Assembly (NCBI RefSeq): GCF_001261775.1
Contig: NZ_LN868535.1
Span: forward strand, 1-64,000
Origin: Anaeromassilibacillus senegalensis
GTDB lineage: Bacteria; Bacillota; Clostridia; Oscillospirales; Acutalibacteraceae
Direction of reading: 5' to 3'
DNA: 64,000 bases
In this document: one piece after another, positions 17,607-25,380 of the stretch
How the letters are laid out: each line of letters begins with the position of its first letter
Numbering within the stretch: the first letter of the stretch is position 1
Notes under the pieces: generated by a model
Databases searched by the model: none
The model's input: only the letters and a program-made list of their open reading frames with translations
What the model was told of the DNA's origin: nothing
Program-made: the position numbers and the translations under genes

Positions 17607-18500
17607 ATGTCAAACGGGTTCCTTTTCAATATACAAAAATTCAGCACCAACGACGGGCCGGGCATCCGCACCACGGTCTTTTTCAAGGGCTGCCCGCTGC
17701 ACTGCTACTGGTGCTCCAACCCGGAGTCCCAAAGTGCGCGGCCGCAGCTGCTTTGGGACGCTGCAAAATGCGTCCATTGCGGACACTGTATGGAAACCTG
17801 CCCGGCAAAGGCGATTTCGCAGCAGGACGGCCTCCTATCCAGCACGCCTGCCTGCACCGGGTGCGGACGCTGTGTACAGGCATGCCCGCAAAAGGCGCTG
17901 ACGCTGGAGGGCAAACCGTACACCGTGGAAGAAGTGCTGCGCGTCTGCCTGCAGGACCGGGATTTTTACGAGGAATCCGGCGGCGGGGTCACTCTTTCCG
18001 GCGGGGAACCGCTGGCCCAGCCGGATTTTGCGGTGGAACTGCTGCAAGCGCTCAAAGCGCATGGCCTGCACACCGCGATTGAGACCACCGGCTTCGCGCC
18101 GGAGGAAACCTTCGCCCGCCTGCTGCCGTTTCTTGATTTATACCTGTTCGACTGCAAGCAGTATGACAGCGCAGCACACAAAGGGGCCACCGGCGTACCA
18201 AACGATTTAATCGCCCGCAACCTGAAGGCCGCCATAGACGCGGGCAAACAGGTGATTGTCCGCATCCCGGTCATCCCCGGCTTTAACGACGCGTTGGAGG
18301 ACGCCGCCGGTTTCTGCGCGCACCTCAAATCGCTTGGCGCTAAAGACGTCAATCTGCTGCCGTTCCATCAATTCGGAGAAAAGAAATACGAATTTCTCAG
18401 CAAGCCGTACCTGTTACACGACGCAAAAGCGCTGCGCGAGTCCGACTTACAGGATTATCAATCCATTTTTCTGGAAAACGGATTCCACTGCTATTTCTGA
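17607..18500 (+). CDS. glycyl radical enzyme activating protein (radical SAM)
   Basis: 297 residues. The radical-SAM cluster motif CPLHCYWC is preceded by FSTNDGPGIRTTVFFKGC. An inserted ferredoxin domain with two 4Fe-4S motifs (CVHCGHCMETCP and CTGCGRCVQACP) follows, then the SAM-binding GGVTLSGGEPLAQ. This is the PflC/YbiY-type activase that makes the glycyl radical on its partner. The partner must be the divergent glycyl radical enzyme, which is frameshifted in this sequence while the activase is intact. ATG behind GGAAGGAG. Confidence 0.93.
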   Translation: MSNGFLFNIQKFSTNDGPGIRTTVFFKGCPLHCYWCSNPESQSARPQLLWDAAKCVHCGHCMETCPAKAISQQDGLLSSTPACTGCGRCVQACPQKALTLEGKPYTVEEVLRVCLQDRDFYEESGGGVTLSGGEPLAQPDFAVELLQALKAHGLHTAIETTGFAPEETFARLLPFLDLYLFDCKQYDSAAHKGATGVPNDLIARNLKAAIDAGKQVIVRIPVIPGFNDALEDAAGFCAHLKSLGAKDVNLLPFHQFGEKKYEFLSKPYLLHDAKALRESDLQDYQSIFLENGFHCYF

Positions 18501-18510
18501 GCGCAAAAAG

Positions 18511-18552
18511 AAGGACGGTTCCGCCGTACAGCGGAACCGTCCTTCCTTTTAT
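18511..18552. terminator. bidirectional terminator between activase and msrAB
   Basis: Perfect 14-bp stem AAGGACGGTTCCGC/GCGGAACCGTCCTT, 6-base loop, T-rich on the plus side and A-rich on the other. Confidence 0.9.
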
Positions 18553-18556
18553 CGCT

Positions 18557-19519
18557 TTATTTGAGGCGCTTTTTGTATGCGCCGTAGCCTTCTTCCTCCA
18601 GCCGGTCATAGGGAATAAACCGCAAGGCCGCGCTGTTGATGCAGTACCGCAAGCCGCCGCTCTCCCGTGGGCCGTCCGAAAACACATGCCCCAGATGGGA
18701 ATCCCCGATCCGGCTTTTCACCTCGGTGCGGCGCATCCCATGGCTGACGTCCAACCGTTCCCGCACCGCATCACCGTTCACCGGGCGAGTAAAACTGGGC
18801 CATCCGCAGCCCGCGTCATATTTGTCGGCGGAGGAAAACAGCGGCTCCCCCGTCGCCACATCCACATAGAGCCCCGGTTCCTGCAAATCCCAATACGCGC
18901 CGGTAAAGGGCCGCTCCGTCGCCGCGCACTGTGTCACCTCGTACTGTTCCGGCTTCAAACGTTTGCGCAGCTCCACATCGGAGGGCTTCCGGTACGCGCG
19001 CAGAGCAACCCGGCCATCCCGCACCTCCAGGTCGCGCAGGCTGCTGAAGTCAATATGGCAATAGCCGCCTGGATGCTTTTGCAGATACGCCTGGTGGTAT
19101 TCTTCCGCCGGGTAAAAGCTATGCAAGGGCTGCAGTTCCGTCGCCAGAGGCCTGCTTTGCACAGCGCGCACGCGGTCCATCCCCTGTTTCAAAACAGGGC
19201 GGTCAAGTGGGTCCACATAATAAATTCCCGTCCGGTACTGCGTTCCCACGTCGTTTCCCTGCCGGTTGCGGCTGGTGGGATCAATGATCTGGAAGAACCG
19301 GTCGGTCAGGATTTCCAGCGAGACAACCTCCGGGTCGTACCGCACACGCACCGTCTCCGCATGGCCGGTATCGCCCCGGCACACGTCCTCATAGCCCGGA
19401 TTCTCTGTTTCCCCGTTGGCATAGCCCGCTTCCGCCTCCATCACGCCGGGAATGCGGGAAAAATATTCCGCCACGCCCCAAAAGCAGCCGCCCGCATAAT
19501 AGATTTCCTTTAAACGCAT
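18557..19519 (-). CDS. msrAB: bifunctional peptide methionine sulfoxide reductase MsrA/MsrB
   Basis: 320 residues, a natural A-B fusion. The MsrA part (about 1-160) has the catalytic GGCFWG with Cys12, and YCHIDF. The MsrB part (about 175-315) has [20 protein letters not shown] and the catalytic Cys in GLRYCINS. The structural zinc CxxC pairs of some MsrB enzymes are absent. It repairs both stereoisomers of methionine sulfoxide in the cytoplasm (no signal peptide). Electrons would come from a thioredoxin; trxA follows about 180 bp further on. RBS GGAAAGG. Confidence 0.95.
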   Translation of the reverse strand: MRLKEIYYAGGCFWGVAEYFSRIPGVMEAEAGYANGETENPGYEDVCRGDTGHAETVRVRYDPEVVSLEILTDRFFQIIDPTSRNRQGNDVGTQYRTGIYYVDPLDRPVLKQGMDRVRAVQSRPLATELQPLHSFYPAEEYHQAYLQKHPGGYCHIDFSSLRDLEVRDGRVALRAYRKPSDVELRKRLKPEQYEVTQCAATERPFTGAYWDLQEPGLYVDVATGEPLFSSADKYDAGCGWPSFTRPVNGDAVRERLDVSHGMRRTEVKSRIGDSHLGHVFSDGPRESGGLRYCINSAALRFIPYDRLEEEGYGAYKKRLK

Positions 19520-19610
19520 CGTGTACCATCCTTTCCACTGGCATTTATCGTTCCCGTTCCGGGCAGCATTATCACTTCATGAAAAAGAAGCGGTTCCCAA
19601 CTGACCAAAC

Positions 19611-19647
19611 AGAGCGGCTCCCCGTCAAACGCAAAGGGAGCCGCTCT
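19611..19647 (-). terminator. hairpin after trxA
   Basis: Perfect 12-bp stem AGAGCGGCTCCC/GGGAGCCGCTCT with a 13-base loop in the gap downstream of trxA. The T tract is weak. Confidence 0.55.
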
Positions 19648-19702
19648 AATATTGCCAGGTTTTTATTCAAACATATATGGCAATACAGCCAATGTCTCTT
19701 GA

Positions 19703-20020
19703 TTACGCTTCTTCAATCATTTTGAGAATCTTCGCCTTCGGCTTGGTCCCCACGGAGGACGCCGCCTCGACGCCATCCTTCAGCACAAGCAGCGTCGGGA
19801 TGCTCATCACCTGATACTGCTGCGCCAGCTCCGGCTGTTCATCGATGTTTACCTTGCAGACCTTCAGGCCTTCATGGCCTTCCTCCGCGATCTCATCCAC
19901 CACCGGAGATAGCATGCGGCACGGGCCGCACCAGGTCGCCCAAAAGTCGATCAGAACTTTTCCCTTCGCCTGCAATGCCTCTTCGCTGAAATTTTCTTTG
20001 GTCAACTCTACAACTGCCAT
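19703..20020 (-). CDS. trxA: thioredoxin
   Basis: 105-residue classical thioredoxin with active site WATWCGPCRM and the cis-Pro segment MSIPTLLVLKDG. ATG 20020 follows GGAGGAAAG. Last gene of the redox operon, 31 bp after the CcdA-TlpA fusion. It probably supplies electrons to CcdA and to MsrAB. Confidence 0.95.
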   Translation of the reverse strand: MAVVELTKENFSEEALQAKGKVLIDFWATWCGPCRMLSPVVDEIAEEGHEGLKVCKVNIDEQPELAQQYQVMSIPTLLVLKDGVEAASSVGTKPKAKILKMIEEA

Positions 20021-20051
20021 TTTACTTTCCTCCTGTATCTTCCGTCTGTTT

Positions 20052-21368
20052 TTAACTGTCCCGTTTGCCCTCCATTGTCTGGCGGACAATACTCTTCATC
20101 ATATCTTCGGTCAAGGTGCCGGTCACATAGCCGAACACATTGCCGTCCTTATCGATCATAAAGGTGGTCGGGAACGCGGTCACTCCATATTCTGCGAAGA
20201 ATTCGCCGGTTGTATCCATCACCACCGGGTATGTGTAGCCGTTTTCATCCAAAAACTGCTTGACTTCTTCTTCAGACACGTCCGCGTTGCTGGAGTTTGT
20301 GTCCGTTTTGGGGTTTGCAACGCCCAGCACCACCAGATCGTCTTCATTCTTGTTGTGTTCTTCGTACATTTTCTGAATGTCCGGCATCTCCTGCTGACAG
20401 GGGCCGCACCAGGTCGCCCAGAAATTGAGGAAGACCGTTTTGCCTTTGTAGTCCGAAAGCGTGTGCGTATTTCCAAACTGGTCGGTCAGGGTAAAATCGG
20501 GCGCCGGGATTTTCTCCGGGTCCGCGCTGCCCGCCGCTTCGCTGGAAGACGGCGCATCCGGCTCGCTGGAAGACGCCGAACTGGACGGAACTTCATATGG
20601 CTCGCTCACAGCTGCGCCAGACGAGGGAGATTGGCCCGCGCCAAAGCTGGAGAGGTAGCCGGTAATGCCATTCATCCAGCCGGTCAGCATCATCACGCCC
20701 ATCAGGACCATCAGCACACCGCCAACCTTGACCGTATACTTGACCACCTGCTGATGCTTTTTGAAAAAGTCCAGCAGCGTGCTGGTAAACAGCCCCACCG
20801 CCAGGAACGGCAATACAAATCCGAGGGTATACACGCCGATCAGAACAAAGCCGGTTGCGGAAGAGGCCGCGGAAGTCGCCATCAGCAGCACGCTCGCCAG
20901 CGCGGGGCCGACACAGGGCGTCCACGCAAAGCTGAACGTAAAGCCCAGCAGCAGCGCGACCAACGGGTTCATTGCCAGCTTGTTCAGCCGGAACGGCAGC
21001 CGGTGCTCCTGCCCCAGAGAATGAGAGCCGAACAGCCCCAGCTGGAACAAGCCGAACAGAATAACAATTACGCCGCCGATGCGGGCCAACAGCATTTTTT
21101 GTCCGCTGAAGAACCGGCCCACCGCGGTAAAGCCGAATCCAAGAAGGAAAAAGGCAAAGCTGACACCGATGACGAAGAACAGCGTGTTCAGCATCACCTT
21201 TTTGCGCTGGTATTGAATCGCACCATTTTCATCGACCGTTTTGGTGCCGCCCGCCAGATAACCGATGTACAGAGGCACCAGAGGCAGCACGCACGGGGAG
21301 AAAAAGCTCACGATGCCCTGTAAGAAGACGGTAAGCGCGGAAATACTCGTTTCAACTGAAAAGCCCAT
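20052..21368 (-). CDS. CcdA-type electron transporter fused to a TlpA-like thioredoxin
   Basis: 438 residues. Residues 1-240 form a six-helix CcdA/DsbD membrane domain with the two redox cysteines in FFSPCVLPL and AWTPCVGPAL. A Ser-rich linker (about 245-285) leads to an extracytoplasmic TlpA/redoxin domain with WATWCGPCQQ. The fusion joins transfer of reducing power across the membrane to its outside acceptor, as DsbD does in Gram-negatives. It lies between the flavoprotein and trxA in a minus-strand operon. The downstream acceptor is unknown. Confidence 0.9.
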   Translation of the reverse strand: MGFSVETSISALTVFLQGIVSFFSPCVLPLVPLYIGYLAGGTKTVDENGAIQYQRKKVMLNTLFFVIGVSFAFFLLGFGFTAVGRFFSGQKMLLARIGGVIVILFGLFQLGLFGSHSLGQEHRLPFRLNKLAMNPLVALLLGFTFSFAWTPCVGPALASVLLMATSAASSATGFVLIGVYTLGFVLPFLAVGLFTSTLLDFFKKHQQVVKYTVKVGGVLMVLMGVMMLTGWMNGITGYLSSFGAGQSPSSGAAVSEPYEVPSSSASSSEPDAPSSSEAAGSADPEKIPAPDFTLTDQFGNTHTLSDYKGKTVFLNFWATWCGPCQQEMPDIQKMYEEHNKNEDDLVVLGVANPKTDTNSSNADVSEEEVKQFLDENGYTYPVVMDTTGEFFAEYGVTAFPTTFMIDKDGNVFGYVTGTLTEDMMKSIVRQTMEGKRDS

Positions 21369-21398
21369 AAGGACCTCCTTTATTTTGGATTCAGATTT

Positions 21399-22769
21399 TT
21401 ATTGAACGGACGCAAACAAATCGTTCAGCGACTCGCTCATGGTCGGATGAGTGTAAATACTGTCGCGCAGGACGGGATAGGGCAGTTTTGCATCGATTGC
21501 CAGCTTGATCAAATTGATCATCTCATGAGATTCCTCGCAGAAGAGGTGCGCCCCCAAAATCTGGTTGGTCTTTGCATCGATCACGGCTTTCAGCAACCCC
21601 GTGGTTTTGCGGAGCACCTGCGCCTTCGGAATCGCCGCCACCGGCAGTTTGGCAATTTTCACATCGTACCCCTGTTCCCTCGCCTCTTTCTCGCTCAGGC
21701 CCACACGGGAGAACGGCGGGTCCAGAAAGACGCTGTAGGGAACTGCGCCGCGGTTTTCCGTGCTGCGGCTTCCGTCTCCCAGAAGCTGAGATTTTACAAT
21801 TCGAAAATCATCCAGTGAAATATAGGTGAATTGCAGGCCGCCCGCCACGTCGCCCATCGCCCAGATATGCGGGACCGTCGTGCGCAGGAACGGATCTGTT
21901 TGGATGGCGCCGCGCGGGGTCAGCTCCACACCCGCGGCCTCCGGATGCAAGTCCTCCAGGTTGGGGCGGCGTCCCGTCGCCACCAGGATGGCATCCGCCT
22001 CCAGTTCTTCGGCTCCCGCTTCCATCTGCACAGAAAGAACTGCACGATCCGCCCGGTCCTGTACGGAAGCGACCTGCGCGGACAACAGGACCTGTATCCC
22101 ACGGTCCGCCAGGCTTTTGAGAACCTCCCGGGCAATTTCCTCATCTTCACGCGGCAGGAACACCGGCCCGTCCTGAATCACCGTGACGGTGGAGCCAAAA
22201 TTGGCGTAAATAGAAGCGAATTCCATACCAATGTATCCGCCGCCGATGATGACGAGCTTTTCCGGCAGCGTATCCAACTCCATCAGCGATTCGCTCAGAA
22301 CCATGTGCGCGCTTTCCTTCAACCCGGAAATAGGCGGAATAAACGGCCTTGCGCCTGTGTTGATAAAAATTTGTTCCGCTTCTATTTTTTCCTCGCCGTT
22401 CGCCGTCTGTACGGACAGCGTGTGCGGATCAATAAAAGAGGCGGTCCCATGAATCACATCCACATTGGGCAGATCGTTCAATTTGTCAAAATTCTTTTTG
22501 CGGAGCATGCCGGTCAAGCGCCGCTTCTCCGCAATTGCTGCCGCATAGCGCGCGGATTTCTCCTCAAATGTGCCGCCCTGCGCTTCAGAAACCGCAGCGC
22601 TATGTACCAGCGACTTGGTTGGAATGCACCCCACATTGATGCAGGTGCCGCCATACATTTGGTCGGAGCGTTCCATAATCGCTACCTGCTTCCCCGCCGC
22701 TGCCAACGCGCCGGCCAGCGTTTTGCCGCCTTTGCCAAAACCAATGATTGCCGCATCTACCTTTTTCAT
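21399..22769 (-). CDS. FAD-dependent disulfide reductase, RclA/MerA-like
   Basis: 456-residue class I pyridine nucleotide-disulfide oxidoreductase. It has the redox pair in GGTCINVGCIPTKS, an N-terminal FAD loop altered to GFGKGGKTLAG, an NAD loop IIGGGYIGMEFA and the C-terminal YTHPTMSESLNDLF. The CINxGCIPTK form and absence of a MerA metal-binding tail point to the RclA type (hypothiocyanous acid reductase) rather than lipoamide dehydrogenase. The second ATG has the better spacing from GAGGTG. Follows Rrf2 by about 15 bp. Confidence 0.85.
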   Translation of the reverse strand: MKKVDAAIIGFGKGGKTLAGALAAAGKQVAIMERSDQMYGGTCINVGCIPTKSLVHSAAVSEAQGGTFEEKSARYAAAIAEKRRLTGMLRKKNFDKLNDLPNVDVIHGTASFIDPHTLSVQTANGEEKIEAEQIFINTGARPFIPPISGLKESAHMVLSESLMELDTLPEKLVIIGGGYIGMEFASIYANFGSTVTVIQDGPVFLPREDEEIAREVLKSLADRGIQVLLSAQVASVQDRADRAVLSVQMEAGAEELEADAILVATGRRPNLEDLHPEAAGVELTPRGAIQTDPFLRTTVPHIWAMGDVAGGLQFTYISLDDFRIVKSQLLGDGSRSTENRGAVPYSVFLDPPFSRVGLSEKEAREQGYDVKIAKLPVAAIPKAQVLRKTTGLLKAVIDAKTNQILGAHLFCEESHEMINLIKLAIDAKLPYPVLRDSIYTHPTMSESLNDLFASVQ

Positions 22770-22784
22770 CATAAGACACCTCTT

Positions 22785-23201
22785 TCATTTCTTGCTGAAA
22801 ATCCTGTCGTCAATTTGTTGAATCGTAACCTGTTCCAAATGCTCCTTGCATAGCCGGTCCAGGTCGCTGTAAATGCCGTCCATGACATCCGCCATGCCGG
22901 AAGCGATCAGGCATTTCATATCGGTATCCCCGCTGCGCCAGGCGGAGGCAACGAACTGAACCTCCAATGCTTCGCTGATCTCACGGAGGCTGACCTCCGC
23001 CGGATCCAGGGAAAACAGATATCCACCGTCGACGCCTTCCTTGGTGGAAAGCAGCCCCGCCCGTTTGAGCTTCGCCATAATCTTGCGGACACGCGCAGGA
23101 TTGGTACAAATATTTTGCGAAAGCTCCTCGCTGGAAACCGTCCGGCCCTTGTGATTCAGAAAAACCAGCGCGTGGACCGCCACGCCGAACTCACTTGTCA
23201 A
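22785..23201 (-). CDS. Rrf2 family transcriptional regulator
   Basis: 138 residues with the Rrf2 winged helix (VSSEELSQNICTNPARVRKI, LKRAGLLSTKEGVDGGYLF) and one cysteine (DMKCLIAS) where other family members place sensor cysteines. The TTG start at 23201 is 3 bp after the rhodanese stop codon, and its ribosome site AGGAGG lies inside the last rhodanese codons, so translation is coupled. It probably senses electrophile or thiol stress and represses the operon from the dyad at 23,672-23,724. Confidence 0.9.
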   Translation of the reverse strand: MTSEFGVAVHALVFLNHKGRTVSSEELSQNICTNPARVRKIMAKLKRAGLLSTKEGVDGGYLFSLDPAEVSLREISEALEVQFVASAWRSGDTDMKCLIASGMADVMDGIYSDLDRLCKEHLEQVTIQQIDDRIFSKK

Positions 23202-23204
23202 GCC

Positions 23205-23657
23205 TCACGCCTCCTCTGATACCGTTTCATACGGCCAATCCACAATTCCGCCAAAATCATTGATATTCTGATATCCCAGCGCGACCAACTGCTCAGAGGC
23301 TGCTTTGCTTCGCTTGCCGGTACGGCAATAAACCAGAATCGCCGCATCAGGGTCGGGTAGTTCCTCCGGCTGTTCCTCTCCGATGGTCTCCACCGGGAGC
23401 AAAATCGCGCCCTCAATATGCGCCCCTGCATATTCTTCCGCTGTCCGGACATCCACCACCGTGACGCCGCCCGCTTCCATCATCTTTTTGGCTTCTTCCG
23501 CATCGATCTTATGATAGGCTTCCGTATCTGCCGACGAGCTCCGGCTGCTTTCCACAGCGGAACTCCCGGAAGACGGGACTGTATCGTTCGCCTGTCCGCA
23601 GGCGGTTAAAAAGAGTGCGGAACACAACAGGAACCCCGCTGCGATTTTTCGCTTCAA
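23205..23657 (-). CDS. rhodanese-domain lipoprotein
   Basis: 150 residues. A lipoprotein signal ends in the lipobox LTAC, then comes a Ser-rich linker and a single rhodanese domain with active-site loop CRTGKRS. It is anchored outside the membrane and would handle sulfane sulfur or oxidised thiols. TTG 23657 is preferred because AGGAG is 9 bases upstream; a TTG three codons earlier has no spacing. First gene of the redox operon. Confidence 0.88.
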   Translation of the reverse strand: MKRKIAAGFLLCSALFLTACGQANDTVPSSGSSAVESSRSSSADTEAYHKIDAEEAKKMMEAGGVTVVDVRTAEEYAGAHIEGAILLPVETIGEEQPEELPDPDAAILVYCRTGKRSKAASEQLVALGYQNINDFGGIVDWPYETVSEEA

Positions 23658-23671
23658 GTTCGTCAACTCCT

Positions 23672-23735
23672 AACTGTAATTTATATCATTTCAGTTTCTA
23701 TCTGTTATTATACAGATTACAGTTTGTTTTGTCAA
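23672..23735 (-). promoter_or_regulatory. redox operon promoter with dyad, candidate Rrf2 operator
   Basis: Consensus TTGACA (23735-23730), 17-bp spacer, TATAAT (23712-23707). AACTGTAAT in the spacer and ATTACAGTT in the leader form an inverted repeat (23716-23724 and 23672-23680), and CTGT-TATTAT-ACAG overlaps the -10 box. This layout fits repression by the Rrf2 protein encoded in the operon. Confidence 0.75.
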
Positions 23736-23841
23736 GAGGTTTTTTATACAACGAAAGCTTTTTAATAATGGGAGTTTATCCTCAAATGGTATCATCCGAT
23801 CTAAAATCGTAAATCTTTATAATATTCCTGGATGCGGACAA

Positions 23842-23880
23842 AAAGAGTCCGAACATGAGCGTATCCGGACTCTTTTTTAT
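23842..23880. terminator. terminator downstream of barstar
   Basis: Stem AAAGAGTCCG/CGGACTCTTT, 14-base loop, T-rich on both strands. Separates the redox operon upstream region from the barstar gene. Confidence 0.8.
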
Positions 23881-23950
23881 TTTTAGATTCATTTGGAAAA
23901 ATTACTTTGTGTAAAGATATACTCAAAGCTTGTTGTAACTGGTCGATCAA

Positions 23951-24244
23951 TCAATTGTAGATTTCTATTTCTATAAGGTCATTGAATTCTGCCCGAAATT
24001 CCTTTAACTCCTGTAAAATCTTGTTAATCTTTTTCACACTCGGTTCAAGTTCTTTTGGCACGGTATGTTCTCCCAATACAATAATTTGATTCGCGTCACA
24101 CTCCGTCCAAAGCAGATCTGAAAACGCACTCCAATTTTCCCCGTAAAAATCGGGGAAATCAAATGCTTTTTTAATTCTCTGATGGATTTCCCCCAAGTAT
24201 TTGCAGCCGGTCAGATCCAGGGTAATGGTTTTTTTCTCTCCCAT
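23951..24244 (-). CDS. barstar family RNase inhibitor
   Basis: 97 residues with the barstar signature FPDFYGENWSAFSDLLW. Barstar binds barnase-type ribonucleases and blocks their active site. It follows the barnase remnant by 15 bp, the usual toxin-immunity order. ATG behind AAGGAG. It appears intact, so the cell could still neutralise a cognate toxin from neighbours. Confidence 0.93.
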   Translation of the reverse strand: MGEKKTITLDLTGCKYLGEIHQRIKKAFDFPDFYGENWSAFSDLLWTECDANQIIVLGEHTVPKELEPSVKKINKILQELKEFRAEFNDLIEIEIYN

Positions 24245-24259
24245 CGTTTATCGTCTCCT

Positions 24260-24445
24260 TTAAATGATTTCTAAAAATGTTTGATAATGGTCATAGGTTA
24301 CAAACAACAAGCCATCGTTGGACCATAACAGACGGTGCTTATTCCGCCTTCCGCTATAGTAATTGATATCTGCTTCAAACCAGATTCGTCCTAAAACTTG
24401 TGGTAGGTGTTCATCCTCGTTTTTATAAATTCCTTTGGTGAACAT
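24260..24445 (-). pseudogene. truncated barnase-type ribonuclease domain
   Basis: The 61 residues align with the C-terminal half of barnase: GRIWFEADINYYSGRRN, then HRLLWSNDGLLFVT and YDHYQTF. Residues equivalent to barnase Glu73, Arg83, Arg87 and His102 are all kept. Homology continues upstream in the same frame (about 13 codons, including LAKFAPGR) to a TGA at 24485-24487; the N-terminal part of the fold and any secretion domain are missing. Probably the tail of a polymorphic toxin cut off during an earlier integration at the tRNA-Tyr site. Confidence 0.85.
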
Positions 24446-24557
24446 TCTTCCCGGTGCGAATTTAGCGAGTGCTTTTCCCCATTTTCACCCCAGTTTAACG
24501 GGTATTCTTGCGTTTTGATGAGTTCTTAGTACAATTTTGGAGAGTTGCAAAACAACG

Positions 24558-24592
24558 ACAAAAAACCCGCAAAGCTAGACGCAATGCGGGTT
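24558..24592 (-). terminator. terminator of the tRNA-Tyr transcript
   Basis: Stem AAACCCGCA/TGCGGGTTT with T6 on the minus strand, 6 bp downstream of the tRNA CCA end. Confidence 0.85.
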
Positions 24593-24597
24593 TTCTC

Positions 24598-24656
24598 ATG
24601 GTGGAGGAGGATGGATTCGGACCATCGAAGCTGAAAAGCAACAGATTTACAGTCTG
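24598..24656 (-). other. 3' half of a tRNA-Tyr gene, prophage attachment site
   Basis: The minus strand reads the anticodon arm GCAGACTGTAAATCTGT, a long variable arm, a T arm and acceptor ending CTCCTCCACCA. The 5' half is missing and unrelated sequence follows beyond 24656. The T loop has C in place of the second T of TTC. This is the chromosomal att copy left behind when the prophage entered the tRNA-Tyr 3' end. The rebuilt tRNA should lie past the integrase, outside the window. Confidence 0.9.
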
Positions 24657-24714
24657 CCATATAATCCAATAAAACCGCATGAAATAGCCGTTTTTTGCAG
24701 ATACCTGACGCGAA

Positions 24715-24736
24715 GTGCGCCAATTGTGCGCCAATA
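24715..24736. repeat. direct repeat near the left att, possible integrase arm sites
   Basis: Two adjacent 11-mers, GTGCGCCAATT and GTGCGCCAATA, 60 bp inside the prophage. The spacing and place fit arm-type sites of a tyrosine recombinase. Confidence 0.5.
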
Positions 24737-24763
24737 AGTAAAATTTCAACTACTAGCATTCTG

Positions 24764-25375
24764 CTACGAAAGCCAAATTGCCCGGATCGTTGTACGTTGA
24801 ACATATCCTTGCGTTGCTGTCAAAAGATACTGAACACCTCCTGCGCACTCCTCTGCTGTTACTCCAGATAAATTAAGAATTACCACATTATCAAACACCC
24901 CTCCATCTATACTCACTCCATAGCCGGAGGATGGAATACCAATTCTATCAGTTAGCGATAATGATGCATACGATCCATCTTCCGATTCACTATGCAAATC
25001 TATCCCCAACTTTGTGTATCTCATAAAAGTTGCTGAAGTTTGTGCAGTAGTGGATTCTTTTAATATGAGTTTAGCAAATATAGCAAAAGTTGTACCTGTC
25101 GTATTATCATTTACAATGTTGATAGTCCCTCCGGACTCTGTGTAATCTCCTTCATGAGTGTGAACCGTTAAGAGCGTATCGCTCCAAATGCCCGATTTGA
25201 AAATATAATCGCGGGTACTGGGTTGCGACCCGCCCCCATATACACGACGTATTACACCGCTCTTATCTGACGCCCATGCACTTGTTGCTTGTCGAACTAC
25301 ACCGTCCGATCCCGGCCTCGCGATAGAGGAAGATGTTTTGATAATTCCCTGTGCATCTGTTTTTATAATCGGCAC
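24764..25375 (-). CDS. phage tail-associated protein, unknown function
   Basis: 203 residues, last gene of the late operon. Beta-rich and Ser/Thr/Gly-rich, with no recognised domain. GTG 25375 is preferred: AGGAG at the end of the upstream gene lies 8 bases before it. The place after the fibers suggests a virion surface or lysogenic-conversion role. Confidence 0.6.
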   Translation of the reverse strand: MPIIKTDAQGIIKTSSSIARPGSDGVVRQATSAWASDKSGVIRRVYGGGSQPSTRDYIFKSGIWSDTLLTVHTHEGDYTESGGTINIVNDNTTGTTFAIFAKLILKESTTAQTSATFMRYTKLGIDLHSESEDGSYASLSLTDRIGIPSSGYGVSIDGGVFDNVVILNLSGVTAEECAGGVQYLLTATQGYVQRTTIRAIWLS

Positions 25376-25380
25376 TACTG

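Noticed and set aside
24598..24656. Functional tRNA-Tyr gene
   Set aside because: The D arm and 5' acceptor strand are missing and the T loop is altered; it is an attachment-site remnant.
24495..24749. 84-codon minus-strand open frame over the att region
   Set aside because: It crosses the tRNA-Tyr fragment and its terminator and has no ribosome site.
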